The notes under the pieces were generated by a model. That model was not told the DNA's origin, did no database searches, and saw only the letters and a program-made list of their open reading frames with translations. From Ascarosepion bandense (Eukaryota; Mollusca; Cephalopoda; Sepiida; Sepiidae), in NCBI GenBank assembly GCA_037127315.1, contig JBBBDQ010001122.1:4530501-4594500 (forward strand): DNA of 64,000 nucleotides. The letters run 5' to 3'. Below are positions 51,480 to 62,494 of the stretch, piece after piece. The position numbers were made by a program, and so were the translations under genes. The stretch's first letter is position 1, and each line of letters begins with the position of its first letter.

Positions 51480-52208
51480 GGATTAACAACACCCCCAAAA
51501 GAAGAAAGCAAAAAGAAAGAACTACAAATAAACTACAAGAAAACTGAATGGATGGTATTCAGTAAAAAGAGAAGCCCAAAATGCCAACTACAGGTGGGGG
51601 AGACTAAAATCAAGCAGGTACAGAAATTTAAATACTTGGGAAGTTTTCTAACAGAAGACGTAAAAGGCAACAGTGACATCCGAAGGCGAATTGACATGAA
51701 CAAAGATATATTCCAGAAACTGAGTATTCAGAGACAGAAAAATTTAGCTAGAAACAAAGAGAGTACTGGATTGTTATGTGATGTCTATTCTTCAATATGG
51801 CAGTGAATGCTGGACAATTTCATCAAAGATGAAGGAAAAAACTTGGAGCAACTGAAATATGGTTTTACAGAAGGATGCGGCGAATATCGTGAACCGAGCA
51901 TGTGAGCAAAGATGAAGTTTTGGAAATGATGGAAACGAAAATGAAACTAATACTGAGCATCAGGAGAAACAGCTGAATTTCCTGGGACATATAATGAGGA
52001 AGGAGGGATTGGAAAATCTGATACTCACATGTCAGAGCGAAAGAGAGACAGGGGAAAGTAACGCGTAACATTCTTGACGGGCCTAAATAAGTGGATAGCA
52101 TAGCGGGGTTTGAACGGAGTAACAAGGGAAAGCGTGCTAAGAGCCACCAGGGATAGGGAGACGTGGAAAGCCATGATCGCCTATGTCCTGAAGGAACTCG
52201 GAACATAG
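51480..52208 (+). pseudogene. RTE/BovB-like LINE, C-terminal region
   Basis: The frame 51552-51806 gives KIKQVQKFKYLGSFLTEDV and DIRRRIDMNKDIFQKLS, a part upstream of the piece seen at 45136. After a frameshift come remnants of EMWFYRRM-, EHVSKDEVLEMMETKMKL- and the RDRGK region. The + strand tail ends ATGATCGCCTATGTCCTGAA. Several stops and indels are present. Confidence 0.82.
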
Positions 52209-52636
52209 AAGTAAAATAATAATGAAAGGTTTAGTTTCAGAAGCGTTAAAATTAACAAGCTACTTTTATTCCTGTAAACAACAGATTATATGTCATTTTT
52301 GTGATCAACTGGCAGTTGCATTTAATCAAACCTATCACACTTGCTATTAACACAAGAGTAGTTGTCATCCGCCTCGATAACTAGTCGGGAATGGATGACA
52401 TTAAAAAGTTCGTTGATGACCCCAGATAATAGTTCTAGAGCAGGCCGGATATAATGCGAAAGTGTTTAGTTCAGGGCAGCTTTTTAATACGCGGTTTGAT
52501 GTGAAAGATTGAATCAGACCAAAGATCAGCATGCCAAACCCTGCAAAACACCTTCGAAATATCTAAATCAACAAACCGAGCTTCACCATTCTCAGGTTTG
52601 ATAAACTCTGTCAGTAAAATCCATCAGCAAGATCGA
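52209..52636. other. No feature recognised
   Basis: Unique sequence with no convincing ORF. Confidence 0.4.
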
Positions 52637-52947
52637 TCAGTCAGTCAGTAAAGTGCCATACGTGATACAAACTTGGGCGATCATGTCTCGAAAGAGACAT
52701 GACTGACTGGGCAGAAGATTATCCTGCAGTAGGTTGCCATTGCTTCCTACGGTAAATTGGTTGCCGACCAAGGCTATAGAACCCAATCTGTCCTATTATT
52801 TAACCCATAACTCGAAGGAATAGACGGATTAATACCTTTCCCAAAAGGTATATGCGCGTAAGTGAAGGCAATGAATTCAACTGGAATTCGAAATCTGCTC
52901 CTCGATTTCTCGTTCCGAGCCGATATCCAATGCACTACAACGCACAT
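52637..52947 (-). mobile_element. SINE-A, full length
   Basis: On the minus strand it starts GTGCGTTGTAGTGCATTGGA, has the B-box region GATTTCGAATTCCAG and ends ACGTATGGCACTTTACTGAC. Confidence 0.93.
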
Positions 52948-53369
52948 AGTTGACTTAAAGAAGCGAGTCATATTTCCTGCCTAAAAGAAGACCCCGCGAT
53001 GTGAGATGTTTAACTAATCTAGATTTGATTAGGGCCCCTAGCAATTTGCAAAAAACGAAAGGAGGGGTTAGAAAATTAATAGGTCGATAGATCTAAGGAT
53101 CAGATGGTTCTCTAGAGTTCTTAAAAACGAAAACTACCGAAGTGAATTGCCATCAATCCGGAATGCACGAAGCAGCAAAGCATCTATTGTAGAGCTTGGA
53201 AAGAACGGGGGCCGTATCAAGATGAGGGGGCACATTTCTTAAGGTCAATTGTAGAGATGCCATCAATCTACGAGCTTCGTTTTCTTTGTTCGTTTTTTAT
53301 TTCTACTTCAAAACATATCTTTATATATAATGTCGCAAACTGAAATTTTATAGCAAATGAGGTTATATA
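52948..53369. other. No feature recognised
   Basis: Unique sequence with no motif seen. Confidence 0.4.
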
Positions 53370-53562
53370 ATGGATGTGCCGGTCGCGTAATGGATAGCAA
53401 TTCCAAATAAAAACTCGGAATAACCATATTGAATTCTAGTCAAGTTTGTTTCATTCATGCGCAAATAGCTTTTGGGAAAGGTATGAATCCATCTCAGCTA
53501 TAGGTTAAATCGTAGAACAGACTGAACTTTTTAGACGTAATTGGCAACCAGTCTCGGAAAAG
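53370..53562 (+). mobile_element. SINE-A2 copy
   Basis: It starts GGATGTGCCGGTCGCGTAAT, like the head at 7790, and continues AATTCTAGTCAAGTTTGTTT, CTATAGGTTAAATCG and GGCAACCAGTC. The 3' part is missing. Confidence 0.7.
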
Positions 53563-53789
53563 GAAAATCAGGGTGTGTTTTCTGAGTTGGCATACCTTTT
53601 TAATCACCATTATACTCATCCAGCTTTTTTCGAGGACCATGCACTCTGAAATGCTTGCATTGGAGCTCCTGGCACGAATGCCAAGCAGTACAGCATGCTG
53701 TTTTCAAATCTCTGATGGAATGATTTGCATCATGGAGCTCATCTTTTTTTTTTCTCTCGGACGGTACCCCAACTGACCGTACTGTACTG

Positions 53790-54165
53790 TCAATGAGTCA
53801 CTTAAGTGCCACACATAATACAGGCTTTGGGCGATCATGTCTCGAAAGAGACATGACTGACTGGGCAGAAGATTATCTCGCTGTAGGTTGCCATTGTTTT
53901 CTGCGGTAGACTGGTTGCCGACTAAGGCTATAGAATCCAATCTGTCCTGTTATTTAACCCATAACTGGAAGGAAGAGACGGATTAATACCTTTCCCAAGG
54001 GTATTTGCGCGTAAGTGAATACAATGGATTCAGCTGGAATTCGAACTCGACTCCCCGATTCCTCATTCCGAGCCGATATCCACTGCGCCACCACCCATAA
54101 CTGGAAGGAAGACGATTTCCCAGGGGTATTTGTGCGTAAGTGAATCCAAAGAATTCAACTGTACA
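53790..54165 (-). mobile_element. SINE-A plus a partial second copy
   Basis: 53790-54094 is a near-complete minus copy (head GTGGCGCAGTGGATATCGG, B box GAGTTCGAATTCCAG, end GTGTGGCACTTAAGTGACTC). From 54095 a second piece repeats the mid-region (CCATAACTGGAAGGAAGACG to GTGAATCCAAAGAATTCAAC). Confidence 0.9.
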
Positions 54166-54269
54166 GACAAGAAAATCAAAAAATGAAATAACACGTATGC
54201 GCAAAATTAAAATTATAAAATGGTGACAATTTACCCATCGCACCCTGAACATAATCATGTCGCTGGTAA

Positions 54270-54520
54270 ATGGGAGAATCGGCCATAGTGCAACGGTAGA
54301 TTGCTCATCTACGGTGTTCGATCCCCAGCCGGGTCATACCGAAGACTTTTCTGTTAAGCACTCAGCAACAAAGAGTGGGATCGAGGGTAAGTACAGAAAT
54401 CCAGGGATAGTAGTCGCGCCCAACCAAGACCTCCTATATATTACCGATATATATATATAGCGACGGCCTCGGCCCAACCCTAACGGAAGGTAGCAGCGAA
54501 AGAAAAGGGAGTATTCAGGT
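54270..54520 (+). mobile_element. tRNA-derived SINE, MetaSINE-like
   Basis: The head has an A box in ATAGTGCAACGGTAGATTG and a B box in TGTTCGATCCCCAGCCGG. It continues GGTCATACCGAAGACTTTTC, then CACTCAGCA. The latter resembles the conserved Meta-domain (CATACC-AAGACTTT ... CTCAGCA) of MetaSINEs known from molluscs and other animals. I judge this from memory, and divergence is considerable. Confidence 0.5.
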
Positions 54521-54559
54521 CGACCAATTTACTTATTAAATGGGAGAAAGAACGAATAG

Positions 54560-54700
54560 GGAAATATATATATATATATCAAGTGAAATAGGAACGAAAA
54601 AATATTAACAACGTTCAAAACATTAATTTAAAATAGTGCTCAATATAAAAATAGAGCTATGAATATTTATTATAAATTATACAGTATAACCCGAATATAA
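54560..54700 (-). mobile_element. Family E fragment
   Basis: On the minus strand AGCTCTATTTTTATATTGAG and CACTATTTTAAATTAATGTT match 17335-17370. A TA run (54567-54579) adjoins. The hammerhead part is missing. Confidence 0.5.
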
Positions 54701-54933
54701 GAGATTTTCTCTGGTCCCAAATTAGAGTCTGTGGTAATGTATATAAAATAGACCAAACCCGGGTATAAGATAACTTTATCCGGCCCCGACAACTCTCTTA
54801 TATCAGGGTTACACTGTAGTTTAGAACATGTACAAATTATCATCTACTACAAAGTGTACATTTTGTTTTGAAATCGAAAGGACAAATATAAATATATATA
54901 TATATATAAGGAAATTAACGAATTTTAATTACA

Positions 54934-55305
54934 TTTTAATTTTTAGATTAATTTTAATTTTTAGATTGATTTTAATTTTTAGATTGATTTTAATTTTTAG
55001 ATTGATTTTAATTTTTAGATTGATTTTAATTTTTAGATTGATTTTAATTTTTAGATTGATTTTAATTTTTAGATTGATTTTAATTTTTAGATTGATTTTA
55101 ATTTTTAGATTGATTTTAATTTTTAGATTGATTTTAATTTTTAGATTGATTTTAATTTTTAGATTGATTTTAATTTTAATTTTAATTAGATTTCAATTTT
55201 TAGATTGATTTTAATTTTAATTTTAATTAGATTTTAATTTTTAGATTGATTTTAATTTTAATTTTAATTAGATTTTAATTTTTAGATTGATTTTAATTAG
55301 ATTGA
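54934..55305. repeat. 18-bp minisatellite
   Basis: The unit is ATTGATTTTAATTTTTAG, tandem and nearly exact to about 55165. Beyond that it alternates with a variant carrying TTTTAATTTTAATTAGATTT. As 18 is divisible by three, one frame repeats LIFRLI, which is not a real protein. Confidence 0.97.
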
Positions 55306-55307
55306 AT

Positions 55308-55362
55308 GATAGCTTCTCCTATGTAGGTAGGGGTCGTAGGTTCGAATCCTGCCGAATGACAC
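55308..55362 (+). other. tRNA 3'-half-like sequence
   Basis: GTAGGTTCGAATCCTGC forms a tRNA T-arm with a 5-bp stem. CCGAATGAC could be an acceptor strand, but the matching 5' GTCATTC is absent and minisatellite sits there instead. It is a truncated tRNA-derived element, not a tRNA gene. Confidence 0.5.
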
Positions 55363-55487
55363 ATTTTCGTAATTAAAATTAATCGTAAATAATCAAGCCA
55401 GTATATATAAATATAATACTGTCTAATTAAAAAACAGAATATCTACTTAAATACGAGTATCGATACAAAATAATATTCAAACAATTC

Positions 55488-55492
<5 letters not shown>

Positions 55493-55528
<36 letters not shown>

Positions 55529-55625
55529 TGAACGTTGAAACTTAGGTCGCAGATGTAACTCATTTCCAAATGAAAAATATAATTGTATTGAACACTTTTT
55601 AATAAAATTGTGTAATGGTTTAATT
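55493..55625 (+). mobile_element. (TA)n with family E tail
   Basis: A 35-nt TA run is followed by CCTGAACGTTGAAACTTAGG, a possible collapsed hammerhead core (CTGA ... GAAAC), and then TGTATTGAACACTTTTTAAT. Confidence 0.4.
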
Positions 55626-55739
55626 TAATTACCAAAAACTGTATCTATGCCAGGACTGGGGGGAATTTTTTGGTAAAATTGCTTTAAAAAAAATAATTTG
55701 GATAACTATAATGAGAGAAATAAATGATACTTTTACACT

Positions 55740-56577
55740 TAGTGGTTAAAAAAAATTATTATCATAAAAGCTATTTTTGTATTAGCATGGACCAGGCTTG
55801 CCTCTCAGAGAGTAAAACACTACGCCTCCTGGGTCTCACACTTTCAGCGGACCTCAAGTGGAATGACTATATCGAATCCATTGCTAAATCCGCTGCTATG
55901 AAAGTCGGTTCTTTGTGCCGGGCCCGGAGGTTTTTTCCGTCTGAATCTATCCTGCACATTTATAAATCTACCATCTGCCCGTGCATTGAATACTGTTGCC
56001 ATATCTGGTCGGGTGCTCCTGCTATTCTCCTTGGGCTTCTCGACAAGGTACAGCGGAGGGTCTGTAATGTGATCTATACTGACTTGGCAGACCACCTGCA
56101 GTCTCTCTCTTACCGGCACGACGTGGCTTCCCTGTGTCTCTTCTATAAATACTTCCATGGCTTCTGCTCCGATGAACTTAGATCACTGGTGCCCCCTAGG
56201 TTCGAATTTGCACGAGATACTAGATTAGCAACTAGATCCCACCTTTTTACAGTGAAACCGATAAAATTCAACTGCAACTTCTACTCCAACAGTTTCTTTT
56301 CTCGTACTTCCCGACTGTGGAATTCCCTTCCACATGACTACTTCCCCGACGGCTACAATCTCCAGGAGTTTAAATGTAAGGTCAATAGACACCTCCTAAC
56401 ACACTAACTCGCTTCCATTCTTTCAAACACTCTACCCACCCACCCATCTATCTATCACCCCCTTCTGACATTTCCTATATCTAACCACTCTTTCTATTTA
56501 CCTTCCCCTATGTAGCCCCGAGCGCAATAGTGGCAGTGGAATGCCTTGTTTGGGGTGAAACGATTTTTAAAAAAATA
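55740..56577 (+). pseudogene. Jockey/CR1-like LINE, best-kept RT C-terminus
   Basis: The frame to 56407 is uninterrupted. It encodes LRLLGLTLSADLKWNDYIES, KSAAMKVGSLCRARRFFPSE, STICPCIEYCCHIWSGA, QRRVCNVIYTDLADHLQSLS, RHDVASLCLFYKYFHGFCSD, ATRSHLFTVKPI and LWNSLPHDYFPDGYNLQEFK, ending HLLTH and TAA. This is the stretch after the reverse-transcriptase palm/thumb in Jockey/CR1-group LINEs (LG-L-S-D--W--HI and LWNSLP blocks). The YADD core and endonuclease are missing, and the 5' end is truncated near 55740-55800. The 3' UTR ends GCAATAGTGGCAGTGGAATG and TTTGGGGTGAAACG with A-rich sequence. Confidence 0.88.
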
Positions 56578-56708
56578 GAATAGAATAATTCTTTCTGCAT
56601 GTTGATTATTTTTATGTTGAAAATTAAAAAAAATGACAGCTGCACACAAAACAAACTCTTTCCAATTATGCATATAGATTTACGTGTACCATGTTTTATG
56701 GCATGCAC

Positions 56709-56990
56709 AAAAGAGGCTCGTCCCTTGTTCCCTGTTTAGGATGTGGTTTCCGGCTTTCTCTTTTCTAATCTTCTCACTTTGTTTTTTGGGTTTTTTTTCA
56801 ATTGGAGTAGATAGATCTATCACACGGTTCACACTCCACCCATGTCTATTGAACAGGTTAAGAGTCTCATCCCTTGTTCCCTGTTTAGGATATGGTTTCC
56901 GGATTTATCTTTTCCAATCTTTTCACTATTACGTAGCCCCCTGCACATCAGTGGCGTTACCGCCTTGCTCGGGGTGATACGATTAAAAAA
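56709..56990 (+). mobile_element. SINE-B, partial plus full copy in tandem
   Basis: 56709-56780 is a middle piece (AGAGGCTCGTCCCTTGTTCC). 56806-56990 is a full copy from GAGTAGATAGATCTATCACA to CTTGCTCGGGGTGATACGAT and A-rich tail, leading into (TA)n(TG)n. Confidence 0.8.
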
Positions 56991-56991
<1 letters not shown>

Positions 56992-57024
<33 letters not shown>

Positions 57025-58271
57025 ATGTATGTAGGAAGGTGCTACCCGTTCCTCTCACTCTCTCTATCTCTATCCTCCTCCTATCCCCCTCTATCTTTCA
57101 CTATTCGAGTGTTATTTCCAAATTTGAAGGCAAACAACTTCGAAAGCAAAAGTTCGAAGACAAACAATTTTGAAAGCAGTTAAAAACTTGAAGACAAACA
57201 ACTTAAAAAAAAATTAAAAAACGATTTTCAGCATTAAATGACCCAAAGAAGTGCAATATGCTGGTTAAACAAACCAACAATCAAATATAATACTGTTTAG
57301 TTAAAAAACAGAATATCTACTTAAATACGAGTATCGATAAAAAATAATGTTCAAACAATTCATTTTTATACTCCTATCCGGGTTCATAGCTCGCTAGGAG
57401 AAATTTCCTATGATGCTAAGAAATGAAATATATATCATTACAAATGACTGATAAGGTAATTTTGTTCGTTTTTAATTGTATTTTTCTTGTATGTGAACAA
57501 GGATATTTTTTTTTGTTTTGTTAACTCTGTGTATGCAGAAATTGCCTAAATTATTGTTCGTTCCGTGCGCTTTCAATTCAATTAACCATTTTTAAGAACT
57601 TTGGTTGTGCCGTTATAGATTGTTTCTGTAGATTTTCTAAAAATAATGGTAGTTCTTAATTGTGTATGCGTCTCTTTTTTTTCTGTAGTTTAAAAAAAAA
57701 AAAGTTTTAAGAGTGAAAATTCAACCTCTCTGACTGTACGGAAGCTTTTTCACACTCATAGTGAGTGTTCATTACCCTGGTAAGAGATGGTTCTTAGAAA
57801 TCCTTCCTTCTCAGCAAAGTTTGCTACTTACAATTCCCACACGTGTCCAGAGTGATTAATAGTTTCCCCCCACCCAATCAGCTATTCTAGGTCATTAGGA
57901 CACAACCCAGAAATGTATCCGTCATTAAAGTAAAAAAGAAAATGAGTTTTACAAACGTGGGGACAAAAGAAAATAAGATGTTAAGATGGCTGATATTCCC
58001 AGGGGCTTTTTATTCGCTATCCACATTTTTATTTATTTTTTTATTTATTTATTTGTCGTTAATATTGAGTCATTGGTACGTGAAACGAAATATTTTATAT
58101 TTTTTATATGAAATTTTTTTTTACTTTGTCTTGTGTCCTAATTTCTTCTTAAACATCTTTTCGGTGTTTCATCGCAAATAATCGTCGATTTCATTTGATT
58201 TTTATCATCTGTTTCCAAGGAAAATCTAGTGTTTAGTAGAATACTAGATAATTAGGTTATTACGATAAACG
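56992..58271. other. No gene recognised
   Basis: A TA/TG run (56992-57028) and a CT-rich stretch (57046-57090) come first. Tandem-like repeats of GACAAACAA with AGTTCGAA lie at 57125-57205. A segment at 57280-57345 repeats 55430-55470 (TACTGTTTAGTTAAAAAACA). The rest is unassigned. Confidence 0.4.
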
Positions 58272-58371
58272 ACATTCAACTGCAAGGCCTCTGATCGGGA
58301 GGTTTTGAGGAACCTGGAACCATCTCTTAATTGTTGTTCCCAGGTCCACCCTGACCTATGGTGATAGCACA

Positions 58372-58903
58372 CATGGCCGTAGCTGATGCTAAAAAAAACA
58401 CCGGGCACAGAAAAAATTGTCCGGATTTATTAGTTGACAATATGATGACGTCATCAGTGTTTCCAGAAACTGATTTTTGCGGATTTTTTTCGGCTATTTT
58501 TTTTTTTTTAATCATATCACCCCAAGCAAGGCGATAACGCCACTTATGCGCAGGGGGCTACGTAAGGGTAAAAATAATGGAAAAGAGCCGGAAACCACAT
58601 CCTAAACAGGAAACAAGGGATGAGCCTCTTCACCTGTTCAATAGATGTATTCCAATAGAAATTAGGCACAGAACGTGAACGGACTTTCTGAGTATAACCA
58701 GTCTTTTCTCCCAAAATTAATAAACAAACAAATTTTTACAGCGTTCATTCGGATGTTTTCTTCGTTTTTCTTTCTTTTCTTTCTCTCTTCCTTCGTGTAT
58801 TGTTTAGTTTGATTTCCGACGAAGACATTTTTCCTTGCCCGGATTTTCACTATGACTGCACGGATCGGCCCGGACCTGTGCCCGGTGGTCAGATACGTCC
58901 ATG
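58372..58903. mobile_element. hAT-type non-autonomous DNA transposon
   Basis: The left end CATGGCCGTAGCTGATGC and the right end, read in reverse, CATGGACGTATCTGACCACC match, as do CACCGGGCACAG (58399-58410) and its exact inverse CTGTGCCCGGTG (58876-58887). The 8-bp direct repeat ATAGCACA flanks it (58364-58371 and 58904-58911). An 8-bp duplication and CA...TG ends fit the hAT superfamily. It carries a SINE-B inside and no transposase. Confidence 0.8.
58498..58648 (-). mobile_element. SINE-B inside the hAT-type element
   Basis: TCACCCCAAGCAAGGCGATA and GGATGAGCCTCTTCACCTGT (on +) run to TCAATAGATG. The outer 5' part (GAGTAGATAG) is missing. Confidence 0.8.
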
Positions 58904-59483
58904 ATAGCACATGCTAGTATCCCAGCTATAGGAAAATAGTACATCCCCAAAATAGAATAAAAACACTATGAATATATACAAAAAAATGTTTATAGTAAAT
59001 AATACAAACAATAAATCTTTAAAAGAATATTACCAGCAAAATACATTTGATTCTCGGAAAAACCACTTATTTTTTTATACTAAAATTACTAAGAATATTT
59101 TTTTTTTTTTTATAAACTTTATACTTTCGGGATAATTTTATGTCCAAAATATCTGTAGTTGAAAGGAAAAACATTACATACAAAATATTTAGATTTCGGC
59201 ATTAGTGTTGATAGACCGCTCAACAAAATCAATCAATCAACCAATCGAATAGAAACAGTGTAAATGATAACTCCTCATCAAAGAAATTCAGGCAGATGTC
59301 AAATAGTTTTAATGTTTAAAAGCTTTACTCTGCCTCGTTTTTAATTTGAGAAGCGAGGTAAATAAAAAGAAATTTAATATTAAAAACATTAAATTTCTTT
59401 TTTCTTTTTAAATTTATTTGTTTGAACATTATCTTCAATAGACACTTATACTTGAGTAGATACTCTGATTTTAATTAAACAGA

Positions 59484-59600
59484 CTGAAGCTTACAACGAC
59501 CGAAACGTCGTAAAAATGGCAATAATGATGAAGACAACGGTCCGAACAACGTAAATAATATGAATACTACCCCAACTCAGGAGTATAGACGAATAAATTA
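59484..59600 (+). mobile_element. SINE-D core and tail
   Basis: The core at 59484-59509 is CTGAAGCTTACAACGACC followed by GAAACGTC, shortened in the stem II loop. The tail CAATAATGATGAAGACAACG and ACTACCCCAACTCAGGAGTA follows. Confidence 0.65.
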
Positions 59601-59611
59601 AAATCAAAGTA

Positions 59612-59766
59612 ATTTTTTTTTATCACACCGAGCAAGGCGGTAACGCCACTGAAGCGTAGGAGTGAAAAGATTGGAAAAGAGAAAGCCGGAGACCACATCC
59701 TAAACAAGGGATGAGCCTCTTCACTTGTTCAATAGACGTGGGTGGAGTGTGAACCGGGCGATAGTT
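59612..59766 (-). mobile_element. SINE-B
   Basis: TATCACACCGAGCAAGGCGG to GTGTGAACCGGGCGATAG on +. A short deletion removes the GGGGGCTACGTA segment. Confidence 0.8.
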
Positions 59767-59956
59767 TAGTTTGGACAAATATCTTTAAATAGTTCATTGC
59801 ATAATTTACATATTAACAAAGAGTTCAAATGCATAATAGATCAATGCAAGGAGTTCACTATATTAAAAGCAGTCGTTTATGTTCATGAGATGATTCTGCG
59901 AATCTGCCAATAATTGCTTCTGCATTCAGTTCATCTAAGAATTATTTTCCAATGAA

Positions 59957-60235
59957 TAATATGTCAGTCAGTTAAGTGTCATACGTGATACACGCTTGGG
60001 CGATCATGTCGAAAAAGAGACATGACTGACTGGGCAAAAGATTTTCCCGCAGTAGGTTGCCATTACTTCCTGCGGTTGACTGGTTACCAACCAAGGCTAT
60101 AGAATCCAATCTGTCCTGTTATTTGACCCATAGCTGGAGGCTCAAGGGTATTTTTGCGGAAGTGAATGTAAGGAATTCGACTGGAATTCGAACTCGGCTC
60201 TCCAATTTCTCGTTCCAAGCCGATATCCACTGATT
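59957..60235 (-). mobile_element. SINE-A, head truncated
   Basis: On the minus strand it starts TCAGTGGATATCGGCTTGGA (only half the A box), has the B box GAGTTCGAATTCCAG and ends CACGTATGACACTTAACTGA. Confidence 0.9.
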
Positions 60236-60413
60236 CAAAGTTCTTCCCAGAAATCTAATTTCTTAACCTAGTATTTATGGTCTTTAGATTTGAAAATGTC
60301 TTCCCACATTGGACTTGAGTAACTGACATTGTGTAGTTGACTTTATAAAGTTCTTAGTACTTTTTATTACTAAAAGAATTGTACGTGTTTGTTACATTGC
60401 ATTTTAACTTGAT

Positions 60414-61110
60414 ACTAGCAGTATAGCCCGGCGTTGCTCGGGTGGAGTGAAAGCTTTAAAACTAATCCATGGTCTCGAAGCTCAGACTCTTTGGACGTTG
60501 GCACGAAAGACTAAAAAGCAATAGTTGTTTCCAGTTAAAGCGAAACCATAAACTAAAAGAAAAATGAATGGATGTAAATCAAATTTTGATTTCCTGGTAT
60601 CGATATCAAATAAGTTTTTTTTCGTCGTAAACTGAATTTTGGAGGCTAAATAAGTTCTCTGAGTAAATGGTATCATGGCTGGGACTAAGAACTACAATTA
60701 TACCTACTCAGAGCTAAACCCGAAGCAAAAACTAAAATAAAAGGGCTGAAAAGAAAATACAGACATACAGGCAAATAAACACACACATACAAACATCTAT
60801 ATATATATATATATATTATCGATTTTCTGCACTATTGTAAGAACTGCAACCTTGAAACTTCTGAATATCGTTTCTTATGTCTTTGCCTATGAATGTATCA
60901 AATTTGATTAAAATCGGACCACTCCTTCTATAACCCGATATTATCGATTTTCGATATTTATCGTGGGTACCTCGACACAAAACCTAGCTAAGAGCACTCA
61001 CAGACACTTATAGTACAACTGTAAATTTTCAAGAAAATCGGTTCTGCCGTTTCGGAGTCTATAGGTAACGGACACACACACACAAAGTTCCATTTATAAA
61101 TAAGTTTAGA
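60414..61110 (-). mobile_element. Helitron-like element, longest clean copy
   Basis: On + it reads ACTAGCAGTATAGCCCGGCG to CATTTATAAATAAGTTTAGA. In reverse this gives A|TC at the 5' end, and CCCGAGCAACGCCGGGC plus 8 nt and CTAG at the 3' end, then T... (here TATC). The CA-poor (TA)n run is at 60798-60817. Confidence 0.75.
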
Positions 61111-61245
61111 TAGATTTAGTTTTATATAAGAGCCAGTCCATTACTGATAACAATCCGAACTTGTCTGATAAGGAGATTATTGGAAAGAATGTAATTTTTT
61201 AATTAACCATATTTATTTCGTTAGTTTTTTGTTTACTCATTTTTT

Positions 61246-61495
61246 AATAATCGTTTCACCCCAAGAAAGGCAGTACTGCCACTAGTGCACACGGGGTTAC
61301 AGAAAGAGGCAAGGGAAGAGAGAAAAAAAAGGTACAGCGGAAGTCGAATAAAGGGTAAGGGAGATGGAAGTTAAGGAGATAGAAGATGGGAATTGACGTT
61401 GCACTTGAACCTTTGGAGATTGTAGCTATCAAAAAGCAAAGGAGTTCCACAGACAGGAAGTGCTAGAAAAGAAACTGAGGGAGAAGCGGTGGTTA
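61246..61495 (-). mobile_element. Jockey/CR1-like LINE 3' end
   Basis: TCGTTTCACCCCAAGAAAGG is the terminus on +. GGAGTTCCACAGACAGGAAG and AGTGCTAGAAAAGAAACTGA are antisense to the FSRTSRLWNSLP region. Confidence 0.75.
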
Positions 61496-61766
61496 CATTT
61501 GCCTTTTTGTGCGGTAAAGTCATCTGAACGGCGAAGATATTTTAATTTATCTCAAAACCAAAATAGTAGAAGCCACTCTTAGACAAACGCCAGACATTAT
61601 TTACCTCAAGACACCACCTCCACTTCATGATAAACGTCTTTGTTTGAAAAAGATGCGTATATAAATATTCCCGGTCGCGTTCTGCTTATTTACTTAATGG
61701 TCATGTTTGAAACATTCGCAATAATTTGCTTTTTATTCCCAATATCTTAAGGTCCACTTTAACATC

Positions 61767-61930
61767 ACACTCCACCCACGTCTATTGAACAGGTGAAGAG
61801 GCTCATCCCTTGTTCCCTGTTTAGGATGTGGTTTCCGGCTTTCTCTTTTCCAATCTTTTCACTCCTATGTAGCCCCCTGCACATCAGTGGCGTTACCGCC
61901 TTGCTCGGGGTGATATGATTTTAAAAAAAA
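61767..61930 (+). mobile_element. SINE-B
   Basis: CACTCCACCCACGTCTATTG to TACCGCCTTGCTCGGGGTGA, TATGATT and an A-rich tail. The first 35 or so bp are missing. Confidence 0.82.
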
Positions 61931-62261
61931 ACATCCTTTTTTCTGAACTGGTTTACCTTGTTTAAAGGAATGATTAGTTGCCGAAAGTAAGGGGGACACC
62001 TCGTGGCTGACACGATGTCCCTAATTAGGGTTTTTGCGTGATTCATTTCCAGGTATTTCTTCTGGTTTCAAGAAAATATATTTATTAAAAATATGAAGTG
62101 ATGAAACAGTAATTGGACTAGATACCCATTTTCATAAGGTCGTATTAATAGAAAATACAAATTTTATTGTAACCTAATTATGTACAATAATGAATCACGT
62201 AAAATATGGGTGAAAACAAATTGAAAATTGAAAACAAATTGAAAATAAATACTTCATGTTC

Positions 62262-62345
62262 CGTGTTCCTACATCCATTTGCTCTAATTCATCAAATATG
62301 TTTCACACTGCTTTCCCCTGTCTCTCTTTAAAATATCTAAATACA
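62262..62345 (-). mobile_element. RTE-like LINE 3' fragment
   Basis: TGTTCCGTGTTCCTACATCC, ATCAAATATGTTTCACACTG and CTTTCCCCTGTCTCTCTT (on +) resemble the antisense RTE end at 3720-3885. Confidence 0.5.
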
Positions 62346-62451
62346 AATTAGTGACATGCTATAATAGATCATTGCATCTGAAATAGATCAATGGTTTGCG
62401 TTTTCTTTTTAAAAACTGGAATAATTTTAAGAGTGAATTCTATATAGTGTT

Positions 62452-62494
<43 letters not shown>

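Larger units (their letters stand above)
58272..59235 (+). mobile_element. Retroposon C interrupted by a hAT-type element
   Basis: The 5' part (TCAACTGCAAGGCCTCTGAT to GTGATAGCACA) ends at 58371. The 3' part resumes at 58904 (ATAGCACATGCTAGTATCCC) and ends GGCATTAGTGTTGATAGACC. The join restores the usual GGTAGCACCTGTTAGGGTCC region once one copy of ATAGCACA is removed. Confidence 0.8.

Noticed and set aside
53573..53776. Transposase-like segment on the minus strand
   Set aside because: A phrase resembling a Tc1-type C-terminus (SIRDLKTACCTAW) is too short and isolated, and no terminal repeats were found.
54828..55208. 126-codon ORF with repeated LIFRLI
   Set aside because: It is an 18-bp minisatellite read in frame; the unit is a multiple of three.
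55308..55362. tRNA gene
   Set aside because: The T-arm is good but the 5' half is missing and replaced by minisatellite.
55740..56407. Functional reverse transcriptase gene
   Set aside because: Only the region downstream of the catalytic palm is present; the YADD core and endonuclease are missing.
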